In this document: in pieces, positions 52,521 to 62,586 of the stretch
How positions within the stretch are numbered: the first letter of the stretch is position 1
Layout: each line of letters starts with the position of its first letter
DNA from: Sphingobacterium arenae
GTDB lineage: Bacteria > Bacteroidota > Bacteroidia > Sphingobacteriales > Sphingobacteriaceae
Assembly: GCF_014692505.1 (NCBI RefSeq)
Contig: NZ_JACNYK010000001.1
Location: forward strand, 939,922 to 1,003,921
Length of the DNA: 64,000 nt
Reading direction: 5' to 3'
Translations under genes and position numbers: made by a program
Notes under the pieces: generated by a model
The model's database searches: none
Seen by the model: only the letters and a program-made list of their open reading frames with translations
Told to the model about the DNA's origin: nothing

Positions 52521-53921
52521 ATGAGGAGAGATTTGAACCTAATCAGCGGATTATTTATCGGGGTCTTATTCACCCTAAGTTCCGTATTACAGGCGCAGTC
52601 GTTGCTGTCTTTTCCGGAAGCAGAAGGATTTGGACGTTTTGCACAAGGTGCAAGAGGATACGAAGAGCCCCGTGTTTATTTCGTGACTACCCTTGCAGAC
52701 GATGGCCCGGGTTCCTTTCGGGAGGCAGTAAGTCAGCCCGGACGTTTTGTTGTCTTTAGGGTTGCAGGTGTAATACGTTTAAAAAACAACATAACCGTTG
52801 CCCCTTACACGACCATTGCGGGACATACTGCTCCCGGAGACGGGGTTGTTTTGTATGGGCGAAAAGTTTCCTTTTCCGGCGCTAACGAAACGATCGCGCG
52901 TTTTTTGCGGATCCGCTTGGGTGCTAACGCAGGCGCAGGAAAAAATGAGGATGCGTCCGGCATCGCAAACGGTAAAAATATAATCTTGGATCACATGTCG
53001 TTTTCATGGGGGTTAGATGAAGTTTTCTCCGTTAGCTGGGATAAGAAGGGCGTGGAGCCCGATAGTATAACCCTTCAGAACTGCATTATTGCGCAGGGGC
53101 TCCATCGCTATAATCATTCTGCAGGCGGGTTGATGCAAACTGGAGGTAAGCTTTCCATACTAAAGTCGCTTTATATCAGTAATAAGACGCGTAACCCGAA
53201 AGTAAAAGGGACCAGTGAGTTTGTAAATAATGTTGTCTACAATTTTGGTAACGCCAATAAGACCAAGAATGAACATCAGTTGTCAGCAGACGCTTATATT
53301 TTAGGTGGCAATTCGGAGATGATTTCTAATGCGCTCATACTAAACAACTATTTTATTGGTGGTCCTGCCACACCGAGGGACAAGCAAAGTCCGTTTTCGA
53401 GAGGGAACGAGAATTTTAACCTGTATCAAACGGGCAATTATTACGATAACAACCAAAATGGGATATTAGATGGCGTGTTGATAGAAGAGGATGAGCAATG
53501 GTATCCAGGGTTGGCGTTGAAAAATTTTAAAACAAAGGCCGATTATGCCGATTACCCCTCCGTATCGCCGGCGTTGCAAGCACAAGAAGTAGTTTCTTAT
53601 CTGATTAATCAAGTTGGCGCAACACGGCCGAAACGAGATCAGGTAGATGCTTTGCTAATTGATGAGCTATCTAGTAAAGGTGTCTCCGGACTTTATGTTT
53701 ATGACGAGTCAGATTTACCGTTAAGTAATGCTGGATTGGGTGATCTAGCGGATGAGTCAGCATTAATAGATACCGATAATGATGGTATTCCCGACGAATG
53801 GGAAATTCGTCTAGGTTTGGATAAAAATAAAAAGGCAGATGCCCTTCAGTTAAGTAACGATCCAAGATACCGGGGATATTTGAATATAGAAGTTTATCTC
53901 CATCATCTTGCAAAACAATAA
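52521..53921 (+). CDS. PL1 family pectate lyase with C-terminal calcium-type motif
   Basis: A 466-residue exported beta-helix protein (signal peptide ending near SVLQAQ). PL1 features in order: FPEAEGFGRFAQGARG, VYFVTTLADDGPGSFREAV, APYTTIAGHTAPGDGVVL, and ILDHMSFSWGLDEVFSVSW (calcium-binding type Asp). Also present is QGLHRYNHSAGGLMQTGGKLSILKSLY with conserved basic residues. The last 60 residues hold a TSP3/EF-hand-like loop DTDNDGIPDEWEIRLGLD, often seen at the end of Bacteroidota pectate lyases. It would cleave homogalacturonan by beta-elimination, extending the island from RG-I to smooth pectin. It is the first gene of the second SusC/SusD locus. Confidence 0.9.
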   Translation: MRRDLNLISGLFIGVLFTLSSVLQAQSLLSFPEAEGFGRFAQGARGYEEPRVYFVTTLADDGPGSFREAVSQPGRFVVFRVAGVIRLKNNITVAPYTTIAGHTAPGDGVVLYGRKVSFSGANETIARFLRIRLGANAGAGKNEDASGIANGKNIILDHMSFSWGLDEVFSVSWDKKGVEPDSITLQNCIIAQGLHRYNHSAGGLMQTGGKLSILKSLYISNKTRNPKVKGTSEFVNNVVYNFGNANKTKNEHQLSADAYILGGNSEMISNALILNNYFIGGPATPRDKQSPFSRGNENFNLYQTGNYYDNNQNGILDGVLIEEDEQWYPGLALKNFKTKADYADYPSVSPALQAQEVVSYLINQVGATRPKRDQVDALLIDELSSKGVSGLYVYDESDLPLSNAGLGDLADESALIDTDNDGIPDEWEIRLGLDKNKKADALQLSNDPRYRGYLNIEVYLHHLAKQ

Positions 53922-53977
53922 GATAGACTAGAATAAATAATAAACAATAACTAACAATTCAGTAAACCAATTAATCC

Positions 53978-56176
53978 ATGAGAAAACTGTTACTGTACAC
54001 GATGAGTGTATTTATAGCTTGTTTTGTGGCATGTTCCAAGAAAGAACTGGTCTCGCATTACGAACGTCCGGATTGGCTAAAAGGCAATAGTTGGGAAATC
54101 TTGGAAGATAGGGGCCAGTTTACCCTGTTTTTGGAAGCAGCAGAACGGGCAGGATTTAAAGAGGTCCTCGATGGAAAAACCATCGCCACGGTTTTTGCTC
54201 CGTCCGACGAAGCGTTTCAGCGATATCTGGCCGAAAACAAGTGGTCTTCGGTAGCCCAAGTTCCACAACAAGAATTGAAAAAGCTGATTGGCTACCACTT
54301 AGTCTACTACGCCTTCAATAAAGACATGTTGGTCAATTATCAGCCCAACGGCAGCGAAGCGAGAGAGCCCAATATGGCGGGACTCTATTACAAACATCGT
54401 ACGCGTAGCTCAGATTCCATCAGCATAGAGCTGGATCAGATTACCGGAAAGCAGCGAAAAGTATTCAACAAGGATCGATTTCTGCCGGTTTTATCTCCAA
54501 CACATTTTCAGACCAAAGGTATTGATGCTGCAAGCAACTACGGGTATTTCTTTGGCAGCGGAACCTGGAAAGGAGACAGCGGTTTTAACGTGGGAAATGC
54601 CGGAGTAACCGAGTATTCCATTCCCAGCGATAACGGATATATCTACATCGTCGACGAAGTCTTGAAGCCGTTGAAAACCTTGCATGCAACGCTCGAAGAA
54701 TATCCCGAATACAAGGATTTTTTGACTATCTACGATCGTTACCGGACGTTCACTTATGATGAGGAGACGAGCAGAGACTATGCGCTAGCGGGAGACTCCC
54801 TCTTTAATGTGTCGCACGGTGCGTTGCCATCTATCGCGTCCGAATGGACCACCTATGGGTTGTCAGATGCGGTCGCCTATTTTGATTTAGCCGGACTGGC
54901 TTATAGAGGGTTTAATGTGTTTGCGCCAAATAACAGAGCCTTGGAAAGCTTTTTTGATAGCTATTTGGCCGAACACTATACGTCGCTGAGCCAAGTAGAT
55001 CTACTGCCCCTATTGTTGTTAATGTATAACCATGTGTATGCGGGGAGTATTGTCTTCCCGTCCGAAATCGGAAAGAATCCCGATATCAAGACGGCTTTCG
55101 GTACGCCGATCGTATTTGATCCAGACAACGATGTAAAACAAAAAGCTATTGCCTCCAATGGCGCTTTCTATGGCTTGGATAAAGTATTGGTGCCCGATAT
55201 GTTCAATAGTGTAACCGGTGCGGCATTCCGGAATCCGAATTACAAAATTTTCATGTATATGCTGTTCCAATCCGGCCTTTATGAAACCTTAGCGAGTAAT
55301 GATATCGACTTTACACTTTTTATACCGACCAACGTGGTTATCCAGAATACTTATATTGGAGATAGCCAGCTGTTTTGGACGGAGGGAAATCCAGCAGTAT
55401 TTGGCGACGAATACGTGTTGGTTGAAAACTCGGACGGCGTCCTCGTGGCCTTATCCCAAAATCAAATGGAGAACTTTGTTTCAGACCATATTGTATACGA
55501 TGAAATCACCTCCCTACAGGGGAAAAAAGTGTACCGCACCCGAAATCCGTTTAACTATGTCTATGTGCTGGACGGAAAAGTATACTCTACATCTACCTAT
55601 AACGGGCACGAAGATGTAGGTACCCGTATTATCGAAGGTGCATGGTACAACGGTCGGAGTATGGAAACACAGGTAGCGATGGGTGCGGAAACGAGAACGA
55701 TCAAGTTTACGTTGATCAGTGCAGAATCTTCTGTGAACGTGCTACATCCCTATGCCGAATTCTCCAAATTACTAGCTCGTGCCGGATTGATGGAAGTCGG
55801 GAACTCCTTGTCTTTCCTGTTTGGTAATCGCTTTCTACTCTTTGCGCCAGATAACGAGACGGTGTTAGCTGGTTTGGAAGATGGTAGCATCCCGACTGAA
55901 AAATCGGAACTGGCAGCATACCTGAAATCCTATTTTGTATCTGTTCCGGATAACTCTTTGGGCGACTATCCATTTCCGGGATTTGGTGTTCAGGGAACAT
56001 GGGATACGGCTTTGCGACTGGGAGCTTCGGGATACCGGCAGATCAGTCTAGCAGATCGCGGAACAAATCTCGAGTTAATTGATTCGGATGGTACCATAGT
56101 CCCGATTTTAGGAGATTTTCCGCAGGTATTCAGTGATGGAGCTGTTTATCGAATAAACAAGCTGTTAAAACGATAA
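53978..56176 (+). CDS. Lipoprotein with four fasciclin (FAS1) domains
   Basis: A 732-residue lipoprotein (lipobox CFVACSKKE). About four FAS1 domains follow: around 40-230 (FTLFLEAAERAGFKEVL, TVFAPSDEAFQRYL), around 250-410 (FNVFAPNNRALESFF), around 420-570 (FTLFIPTNVVIQ) and around 580-732 (FLLFAPDNETVLAGL). FAS1 domains mediate adhesion or binding. In this place, just before susC, the protein may be a surface glycan-binding protein that helps hold pectin near the transporter. Start 57 bp after PL1; no terminator in between. Direct polysaccharide binding by these FAS1 proteins is an inference from gene order. Confidence 0.85.
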   Translation: MRKLLLYTMSVFIACFVACSKKELVSHYERPDWLKGNSWEILEDRGQFTLFLEAAERAGFKEVLDGKTIATVFAPSDEAFQRYLAENKWSSVAQVPQQELKKLIGYHLVYYAFNKDMLVNYQPNGSEAREPNMAGLYYKHRTRSSDSISIELDQITGKQRKVFNKDRFLPVLSPTHFQTKGIDAASNYGYFFGSGTWKGDSGFNVGNAGVTEYSIPSDNGYIYIVDEVLKPLKTLHATLEEYPEYKDFLTIYDRYRTFTYDEETSRDYALAGDSLFNVSHGALPSIASEWTTYGLSDAVAYFDLAGLAYRGFNVFAPNNRALESFFDSYLAEHYTSLSQVDLLPLLLLMYNHVYAGSIVFPSEIGKNPDIKTAFGTPIVFDPDNDVKQKAIASNGAFYGLDKVLVPDMFNSVTGAAFRNPNYKIFMYMLFQSGLYETLASNDIDFTLFIPTNVVIQNTYIGDSQLFWTEGNPAVFGDEYVLVENSDGVLVALSQNQMENFVSDHIVYDEITSLQGKKVYRTRNPFNYVYVLDGKVYSTSTYNGHEDVGTRIIEGAWYNGRSMETQVAMGAETRTIKFTLISAESSVNVLHPYAEFSKLLARAGLMEVGNSLSFLFGNRFLLFAPDNETVLAGLEDGSIPTEKSELAAYLKSYFVSVPDNSLGDYPFPGFGVQGTWDTALRLGASGYRQISLADRGTNLELIDSDGTIVPILGDFPQVFSDGAVYRINKLLKR

Positions 56177-56217
56177 CGGATTAAAATATTTTAGGTTTAG
56201 CATTTAAAAAAAGATAA

Positions 56218-59200
56218 ATGAGGCGATATATATTAACCTTAATAACATGTTTTAGCGTTATTTCTCTGGTCGTCGGTCAATCATCCAATGTGTTGACGGG
56301 AAATATAAAAGGTCAGGGAAATGAAGCGCTACAGGGGGCTTCGATCTTTGTAGAAAACAAAGATAATAGAAACTTAAGGGGGGCTTCCACAGACGCCCAA
56401 GGACAATATAGTGTCGAGGTGCCCGCAGAAAGTGATTTGACAATTGTAGTTGCGTGTATAGGCTACATTTCACAGCGGATCCCTTATACGGGGCAAGCTG
56501 AAGTGAATGTGACTTTACAAGTTGACGATAAGTCTATTGAAGAGGTCGTGGTGACCGGCGCGGGAGATCAGCAAAGGAATGCCATGGGTATTTCTTACCG
56601 GAATCAGGTTTCGGCAACCGAGAGTATCGATATGAAAGCTTTGGAAACCATGCCTTTTGCTTCTATTGAAAGTGGTCTGCAAGGACGGTTGGCCAACGTA
56701 GATATTATTTCCGGTGCCGATCCCGGAGCGCGTAGCTCGATCCGTATTCGCGGAACCTCCTCGCTCAATGGAAATTCGGAGCCCTTAATCGTTGTCGACG
56801 GTGTACCCTATCCAACGGAGATTTCCAGTGATTTTAATTTCTCGACAGCCAATGATGAGGATTTCGGCGCGTTAATCAACATTTCGCCGATGGATATCGA
56901 ATCGATCGAAGTACTGAAAGATGCGGCGGCAACAGCGATATGGGGATCGCGTGGTGCGAATGGTGTTTTACTCTTTAAAACCAAAAAAGGCCGACAGGGG
57001 AAAACACGATTTGCCTTTTCCAGTAAAGTCGACGTCAAACGAGAGGCAGAGACCATTCCGATGTTGGATGGTGGACAATATGTCGCCATGATACAGGATG
57101 CGATCTGGAATTCCGTAAACGATTTGGGGTATCAGCGCGCACTTCCTTATCTCTCGTTGTTGTATAATACCCAAGAGATCAACTACGATCCGTCATGGAT
57201 TTATTTTAAAGAATATAACCAAAATACCAATTGGATGGATCAGGTTACCCAAGTCGGGTATTTTGTCGACAATTCTTTGTCGATCAGCGGCGGAGGAGAT
57301 AAGGCCACTTACCGTGTATCCTTGGGCTACTTGAACGATGTCGGAACGACAAAGGGAACGGGATTGAACCGCTACAATTCCTTGGTAAGCGTGAATTATA
57401 AGTTTTCGAACAAATTTAATATCAATGCGGATATGTCGTATTCATTGAGTAACCGCGACAATTTTTGGACGGGGAAGATTCAGACACCACGTGGCATGGC
57501 GATGACGAAGATGCCGAACATGAGTCCGTACTTTATAGATGCGTACGGTAATTATACCGACGAGTATTTTACACCGCGTCTTAATTTCCAGGGAAGTTTT
57601 ATTGGGGATGAAAAAGAAAGTATGTACAATCCTGTCGCGATGGTCAATGAATCGGTTAATAAAACTTCTGGAGAGCAGGCGCGTGTTATTTTTAGAGCAC
57701 AGTATCAGATCTTTCCTGAACTGCAATATACTGCTACGGTAGGCTTTGATACCCGTTCCACCAAGAATAAAAAGTATTTGCCACAATCCGTAACCGGAGT
57801 GATCTGGACAGATCCGTTCTTCAACAGAAGTACAGATGCGCTAACCGATAACTTATATATTTCAACAGAAAATAAATTTATATACAATAAGACTTTTCAA
57901 CAAGATCACAGTATTGTCGGGGCCGCCTTGGTACAGACGCGAGAGTCCAGAAACTTTAGTTATGCCAGCGAGACCTCCGGAAATGCATCTTCCTCACTGA
58001 GTGATCCCACTTCAGGCGGAGCGATTGCAAAAATGGGATCCGGTAACTCGATGGGAAGAGATATTGGTGTGATCTCCAGTGTGCATTACGGATTTAAAAA
58101 TAAATATTTAATTAACGGAACCTATCGCTGGGAAGCTAGTACCGCAGTTTCTGCGCAGCATCGTTGGAAGGGATTCCCTGCGCTCGGGGTGGCTTATCAT
58201 CTTGGTGACGAGGAGTTCATCAAGAAATTGGGTATCGCTGATATGGTCAAGCTACGTTATAGCTGGGGGAAAACCGGTAACTCGCCACGGGGTAACTATA
58301 CCTATTTAGGCGTATTTGAACCGATTACCCCCGGTTATGGGGACATGACAGCCATCAGGCCTGTATCCATGCAGCTCGACAACCTCAAATGGGAAACGGT
58401 TACACAAACCGATTTCGGCGTTGATCTGGCCTTCTTTAAAAACAGGTTGACCATTACCGGTGAAATTTATAACCGCGTGACCACCGACTTATTACAGAAA
58501 GATGTAAAACTGCCGTCCTCGACCGGATTCACAGAAATGAGCTTCTACAATTCTGGCAAAATGGAGAATAAAGGATGGGAGTTAATTCTGAATGTCGAGG
58601 CCATTCGTAGTAAAGACTTTGGTTTGAGTTTTAGCCACCTGAATATTTCCAAGAATAGAAATACCGTGCTGGAATTGCCGGATAATATGGAGTTTGAACG
58701 CTATGATTTTGACAACGAAAATTATGCGCACAAAATTGTAGAAGGAAATCCTTTGGGTTCATTCTATGGTTATCGGTATCAAGGTGTGTATCAAAATATA
58801 GAAGAAACCTACGCCCGGGATCTGAATGGCGAAGTTATTCGGGATCTCGATGGAGAAGCCGTGTTCACCCGGAATGGAGATCGACGTGTATTTGCGGGCG
58901 ATGCCAAATATCAGGATATTGATGGAAATGGGGTTATCAATCAGTATGATATTGTCTACTTGGGAAATGCCATGCCGCTCTTTACTGCCGGTGGAGGAAT
59001 TGATGTCCATTATAAAGGGTTCCGTTTGAGCACCTTTTTCCACGGACGATTCGGACAGAAAGTGGTGAACAAAATTCGGATGAGCACAGAGAATATGCGC
59101 GGAACGGGCAATCAGAGTACCGCCGTATTGGGAAGATGGCGGAATGAGGGTGATGCCAGTATGATCCCGAGGGCGCTGTACGGTGAAGGCTATAACTATC

Positions 59201-59469
59201 TTGGATCAGATCGTTTCGTCGAAGATGCATCATTCGTGCGATTGAAGATGGTGTCGCTACGTTATTCGTTGCCTAAGTCGCTCATAGAGCGCTTTGGGGT
59301 CACCCGTTTTGACGTATTTGCTACCTTACAAGATGTGTACACCTGGACAAAATATTCGGGTCAAGACCCCGAAGTATCGCTTTCCAGCGATGTATATATG
59401 TTAAGTCAAGATAATGCCAACACCCCACGGCCACGACGGTTTGCGTTGGGCGTAAATGTAAATTTTTAA
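56218..59469 (+). CDS. SusC-like TonB-dependent outer-membrane transporter (PL1/FAS1 locus)
   Basis: A 1083-residue barrel. Signal peptide (ends near LVVGQ), regulatory-like domain (LTGNIKGQGNEALQGASI), TonB box EEVVVTGAG, plug (IRGTSSLNGNSEPLIVVDG, VLKDAAATAIWGSRGANGV) and barrel ending in LGVNVNF. It resembles but is clearly distinct from the transporter at 38555, for example in TonB box and plug. It likely imports pectate-lyase products. It lies 41 bp after the FAS1 gene and 12 bp before susD. Substrate is inferred from the neighbouring PL1. Confidence 0.95.
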   Translation: MRRYILTLITCFSVISLVVGQSSNVLTGNIKGQGNEALQGASIFVENKDNRNLRGASTDAQGQYSVEVPAESDLTIVVACIGYISQRIPYTGQAEVNVTLQVDDKSIEEVVVTGAGDQQRNAMGISYRNQVSATESIDMKALETMPFASIESGLQGRLANVDIISGADPGARSSIRIRGTSSLNGNSEPLIVVDGVPYPTEISSDFNFSTANDEDFGALINISPMDIESIEVLKDAAATAIWGSRGANGVLLFKTKKGRQGKTRFAFSSKVDVKREAETIPMLDGGQYVAMIQDAIWNSVNDLGYQRALPYLSLLYNTQEINYDPSWIYFKEYNQNTNWMDQVTQVGYFVDNSLSISGGGDKATYRVSLGYLNDVGTTKGTGLNRYNSLVSVNYKFSNKFNINADMSYSLSNRDNFWTGKIQTPRGMAMTKMPNMSPYFIDAYGNYTDEYFTPRLNFQGSFIGDEKESMYNPVAMVNESVNKTSGEQARVIFRAQYQIFPELQYTATVGFDTRSTKNKKYLPQSVTGVIWTDPFFNRSTDALTDNLYISTENKFIYNKTFQQDHSIVGAALVQTRESRNFSYASETSGNASSSLSDPTSGGAIAKMGSGNSMGRDIGVISSVHYGFKNKYLINGTYRWEASTAVSAQHRWKGFPALGVAYHLGDEEFIKKLGIADMVKLRYSWGKTGNSPRGNYTYLGVFEPITPGYGDMTAIRPVSMQLDNLKWETVTQTDFGVDLAFFKNRLTITGEIYNRVTTDLLQKDVKLPSSTGFTEMSFYNSGKMENKGWELILNVEAIRSKDFGLSFSHLNISKNRNTVLELPDNMEFERYDFDNENYAHKIVEGNPLGSFYGYRYQGVYQNIEETYARDLNGEVIRDLDGEAVFTRNGDRRVFAGDAKYQDIDGNGVINQYDIVYLGNAMPLFTAGGGIDVHYKGFRLSTFFHGRFGQKVVNKIRMSTENMRGTGNQSTAVLGRWRNEGDASMIPRALYGEGYNYLGSDRFVEDASFVRLKMVSLRYSLPKSLIERFGVTRFDVFATLQDVYTWTKYSGQDPEVSLSSDVYMLSQDNANTPRPRRFALGVNVNF

Positions 59470-59481
59470 TACAGAAGAACT

Positions 59482-60948
59482 ATGAAAGTATGGTATAGCT
59501 TCCTAATAATCACAGTGCTGTTGATAAGCAGTTCTTGCCAAAAATGGCTGGAATTAAAGCCGGAAAACCAGCAGGTTACTGATGACTATTGGGCAAATAA
59601 AGAAGAAGCGGAAGCGGTTTTAGGAGCGGCTTATGTCGGACTCCAGAAAGCGGTAAAGGATATGCTAATTTTCGGTGACGGACGTGGCAATACATTAAGT
59701 GTAGCGGGTCTTGTCGTAGATATGGACTTAATACGGCTAAAAGGCTTGTCCATCCTGCCATCCAACAAGCTGGTGAAATGGAGCAATTTTTATCAGATTA
59801 TCAATTATGCCAATATGGTATTGAAATATGCGCCGGATGTGGTGGACAGGGATCCCTCGTTTAATCAGGCCGTCATGCAATCTTATCTGTCAGAGGCGTA
59901 TTTCCTCCGAGCATTAAGTTATTTCTACATCGTGCGCACGTTTGGGGAAGCACCGCTCCTTCTTGAACCTTATATGGACGACCACGCAGCCTACGAAGTC
60001 GCGAAATCCTCCAAAGAACAGATCATGTTACAGATTGAACACGATTTAACAACGGCTTTAGCCAATAGCAAAGAAATTTGGCCGACGGTATGGGAAACAA
60101 AAGGACGTGCCACGAAATGGGCTATCCACGCCACATTGGCTGACGTCTATTTATGGATGGGCGAATATGATAAAGCCATCATATCTTGTAACGCCGTGAT
60201 GGAGTCGGGACGAGTGGGATTGATTCAGGGAAGGATAAATACCACCAATAACTGGTTCACCATCTTTAGTGAAGGCAACACCAACGAAGGGATTTTCGAG
60301 ATACAGTTTGATAACTCCAAGGCGCAGAATAACGATTTGATGAATATGTTCGGTGCGTCGTATAACTGGATTATCTCGAATTATGCCCTGTCATTATATG
60401 CGGAAGATACAGAAGATATACGTGCGCTGGGGGCTTCTTATGCCACCGATCTGAAAATATGGAAATATCTCGGTGCGGAAGCAGGCACGGGGGTACCACG
60501 CTCGTTTAGCGATCAAAACTGGATTGTGTACCGGATGGCCGATATTTATCTCATGAAGGCGGAGGCGCTGATCATGAAAGGTGAAAGCTCCTACCCGGCA
60601 GCGATAGAGCTCATTACCGATGTCCGCACCAGAGCGACGATATCTCGTCCATTGGACGCAGGTACTACGGAGCTACAGCTATTGGACGCATTGCTCAAAG
60701 AACGAGCAAAAGAGTTTCTGGCAGAGGGGAAGCGTTGGTTTGATCTATTGCGTGTCGCGCAGCGAGACAACTATAAATACAAAGAATATTTTATTGAACA
60801 GGTACTAGCAGGCAACCCCGGAGCCGCTGCGCCGGTGATTCGAGCGCAGCTGATGAATGAAAATGCACACTACTTGCCGATCCACATCGATGAATTGCGC
60901 TTCAATAGGCTTTTAGTACAGAACCCCTATTATGAACACTTAAATTAA
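59482..60948 (+). CDS. SusD-like lipoprotein (PL1/FAS1 locus)
   Basis: A 488-residue RagB/SusD protein with lipobox LISSSCQKW. Typical segments: QVTDDYWANKEEAEAVLGAAY, SEAYFLRALSYFYIVRTFGEAPLL, VYRMADIYLMKAEALIMKG and ERAKEFLAEGKRWFDLLRVAQ, with the C-terminal LPIHIDELRFN. It caps the SusC at 56218 and binds the oligosaccharide. It is followed after 5 bp by a FAS1 lipoprotein, not by a SusE/SusF-like gene. Family assignment is secure. Confidence 0.95.
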   Translation: MKVWYSFLIITVLLISSSCQKWLELKPENQQVTDDYWANKEEAEAVLGAAYVGLQKAVKDMLIFGDGRGNTLSVAGLVVDMDLIRLKGLSILPSNKLVKWSNFYQIINYANMVLKYAPDVVDRDPSFNQAVMQSYLSEAYFLRALSYFYIVRTFGEAPLLLEPYMDDHAAYEVAKSSKEQIMLQIEHDLTTALANSKEIWPTVWETKGRATKWAIHATLADVYLWMGEYDKAIISCNAVMESGRVGLIQGRINTTNNWFTIFSEGNTNEGIFEIQFDNSKAQNNDLMNMFGASYNWIISNYALSLYAEDTEDIRALGASYATDLKIWKYLGAEAGTGVPRSFSDQNWIVYRMADIYLMKAEALIMKGESSYPAAIELITDVRTRATISRPLDAGTTELQLLDALLKERAKEFLAEGKRWFDLLRVAQRDNYKYKEYFIEQVLAGNPGAAAPVIRAQLMNENAHYLPIHIDELRFNRLLVQNPYYEHLN

Positions 60949-60953
60949 GAGAG

Positions 60954-62570
60954 ATGAACACAAAAAAACAAATTTGGAGCTGGGGGCTCTTGATCTTTCT
61001 GGGTTGGATGCTCACGTTGGTGAGTTCCTGTAAGGATGCTTTTGAAAACAACACCTATACCGCGTATGAAGAGACACCAATCGCTCTTTACCTGAAAAAC
61101 AACGAAGACAAATACAGCCTTTGGGTAGAGGTACTGCAAAAAGCAAACCTATATAATACACTAAATCTCGATGCCATATATACCCACTTCGTTCCAGTTA
61201 ACGAAGGGGTAGAACGTTACCTAAAAGCAACAAACTTGGGGGCGATATCGGAAATGTCGGAAGAACAGGCTGCTTATTTGGTTCGATATCATTTAATTCC
61301 GAATGCAAAAGTAGAATTTGCACAGTTTCAAAGTGGCGCCATTAACGAACTCAATGCGACGGACGATAACTTATTTGTTGACTTTAGAAATGGGGGGTTA
61401 GAGGCAGTTTATCTGAATGGCGTGTCGAGATTCAACAGTTATGATATTAAAGCGACCAATGGTATCATTCATAGTATCGATGATGTGCTGGTTCCGTTGG
61501 TGGAGACCGTTTATGACCGGTTGCAAGCACAACAACATTGGAGCCTGTTCAAGGAGCTGGTAGATCTAACCGGATATAAGGAAAGACTGGAAACCGTATA
61601 CACCGAAACGACCGATCCTTTAGGAAATCCGATTCAGCAACGGTTTAAATATACAGCCTTTGTTGTAAGCAATGAGACCTACACTAAAGCAGGTATCCAT
61701 GGCATACAGGATTTATTGGAGCGACTCGAGGTGTCGGCAGGCAGCGATTATACAAACCCGGATAACCCATTGAATAAATATGTTTCATACCATTTATTGG
61801 ATCAGCAGCGTTCATATGCCGATCTGGGAAAATTCTCGGAAAATGGCACTAAAATGAACCTGCAGACCATGGCTCCCCATGAATTGCTTAAGGTTTCTGA
61901 AAGTGGCGCTGGTTTAGTGCTCAATGAAGATGTCGAAACCGGGGAGTCCATTGCCTTCGTGGAGATGAATATCGCCTGTAAAAACGGTGTTGTCCACGAA
62001 GTAAACAACTGGATGCCTTTATTTTCCCCAGAGCAAGTTCAGGTGATATGGGAATTGACCGATTACCCCGATATTGAAGCAAATGTTAGCCAATACCGTA
62101 ATTCCAATTTAGGATCACAGTATAATAAAACATTTACAGCCAATGAACTAACGAATATCACCTGGTCTGCACGTCCGGAATACAAGTCGAATGTACTTAC
62201 CTATCGCAACAATAGACCATCGGAGGGGAATTGGTATGCCCTATTGAACCATGACCACCTTCGTGCTGAACTGGGTGAGTCGGGCTGGATCGAGTTTAAA
62301 AGCCCGACCATCGTCAAAGGACGATATAAAGTATCCTTTGTCTGGCCGAGCCCTAAGCATTCGGCCCATACGGGTATCTGTGCTTTTATTCTTGATAATG
62401 AGATAATCCATGCTCGGTTGGTCATATCGAACTCCAGAGAAGAGCGAAATCTAACGCAAGCGATGGGCACCGTAGAATTTACAGAAACTGCAGATCATAC
62501 CTTGCGTATATTATCACTGGATGGTCGTTTGATCACGATGGATTATTTGCAATTTGATCCCGTAGAATGA
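60954..62570 (+). CDS. Lipoprotein with two FAS1 domains and a C-terminal beta-sandwich
   Basis: A 538-residue lipoprotein (lipobox LVSSCKD). Two FAS1 domains are visible, around 35-190 (THFVPVNEGVERYL, ATNGIIHSIDDVLVPL) and around 195-365 (YTAFVVSNETYTKAG, KNGVVHEVNNWMPLF). The last 170 residues are a beta-rich domain (GWIEFKSPTIVKGRYKVSFV, HTLRILSLDGRLITMDYLQF) that resembles a carbohydrate-binding module or the DUF5108 type. That arrangement fits a surface glycan-binding protein partnered with SusC/SusD. It begins 5 bp after susD. Ligand not known. Confidence 0.83.
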   Translation: MNTKKQIWSWGLLIFLGWMLTLVSSCKDAFENNTYTAYEETPIALYLKNNEDKYSLWVEVLQKANLYNTLNLDAIYTHFVPVNEGVERYLKATNLGAISEMSEEQAAYLVRYHLIPNAKVEFAQFQSGAINELNATDDNLFVDFRNGGLEAVYLNGVSRFNSYDIKATNGIIHSIDDVLVPLVETVYDRLQAQQHWSLFKELVDLTGYKERLETVYTETTDPLGNPIQQRFKYTAFVVSNETYTKAGIHGIQDLLERLEVSAGSDYTNPDNPLNKYVSYHLLDQQRSYADLGKFSENGTKMNLQTMAPHELLKVSESGAGLVLNEDVETGESIAFVEMNIACKNGVVHEVNNWMPLFSPEQVQVIWELTDYPDIEANVSQYRNSNLGSQYNKTFTANELTNITWSARPEYKSNVLTYRNNRPSEGNWYALLNHDHLRAELGESGWIEFKSPTIVKGRYKVSFVWPSPKHSAHTGICAFILDNEIIHARLVISNSREERNLTQAMGTVEFTETADHTLRILSLDGRLITMDYLQFDPVE

Positions 62571-62586
62571 TTTAAACCTTATTGTT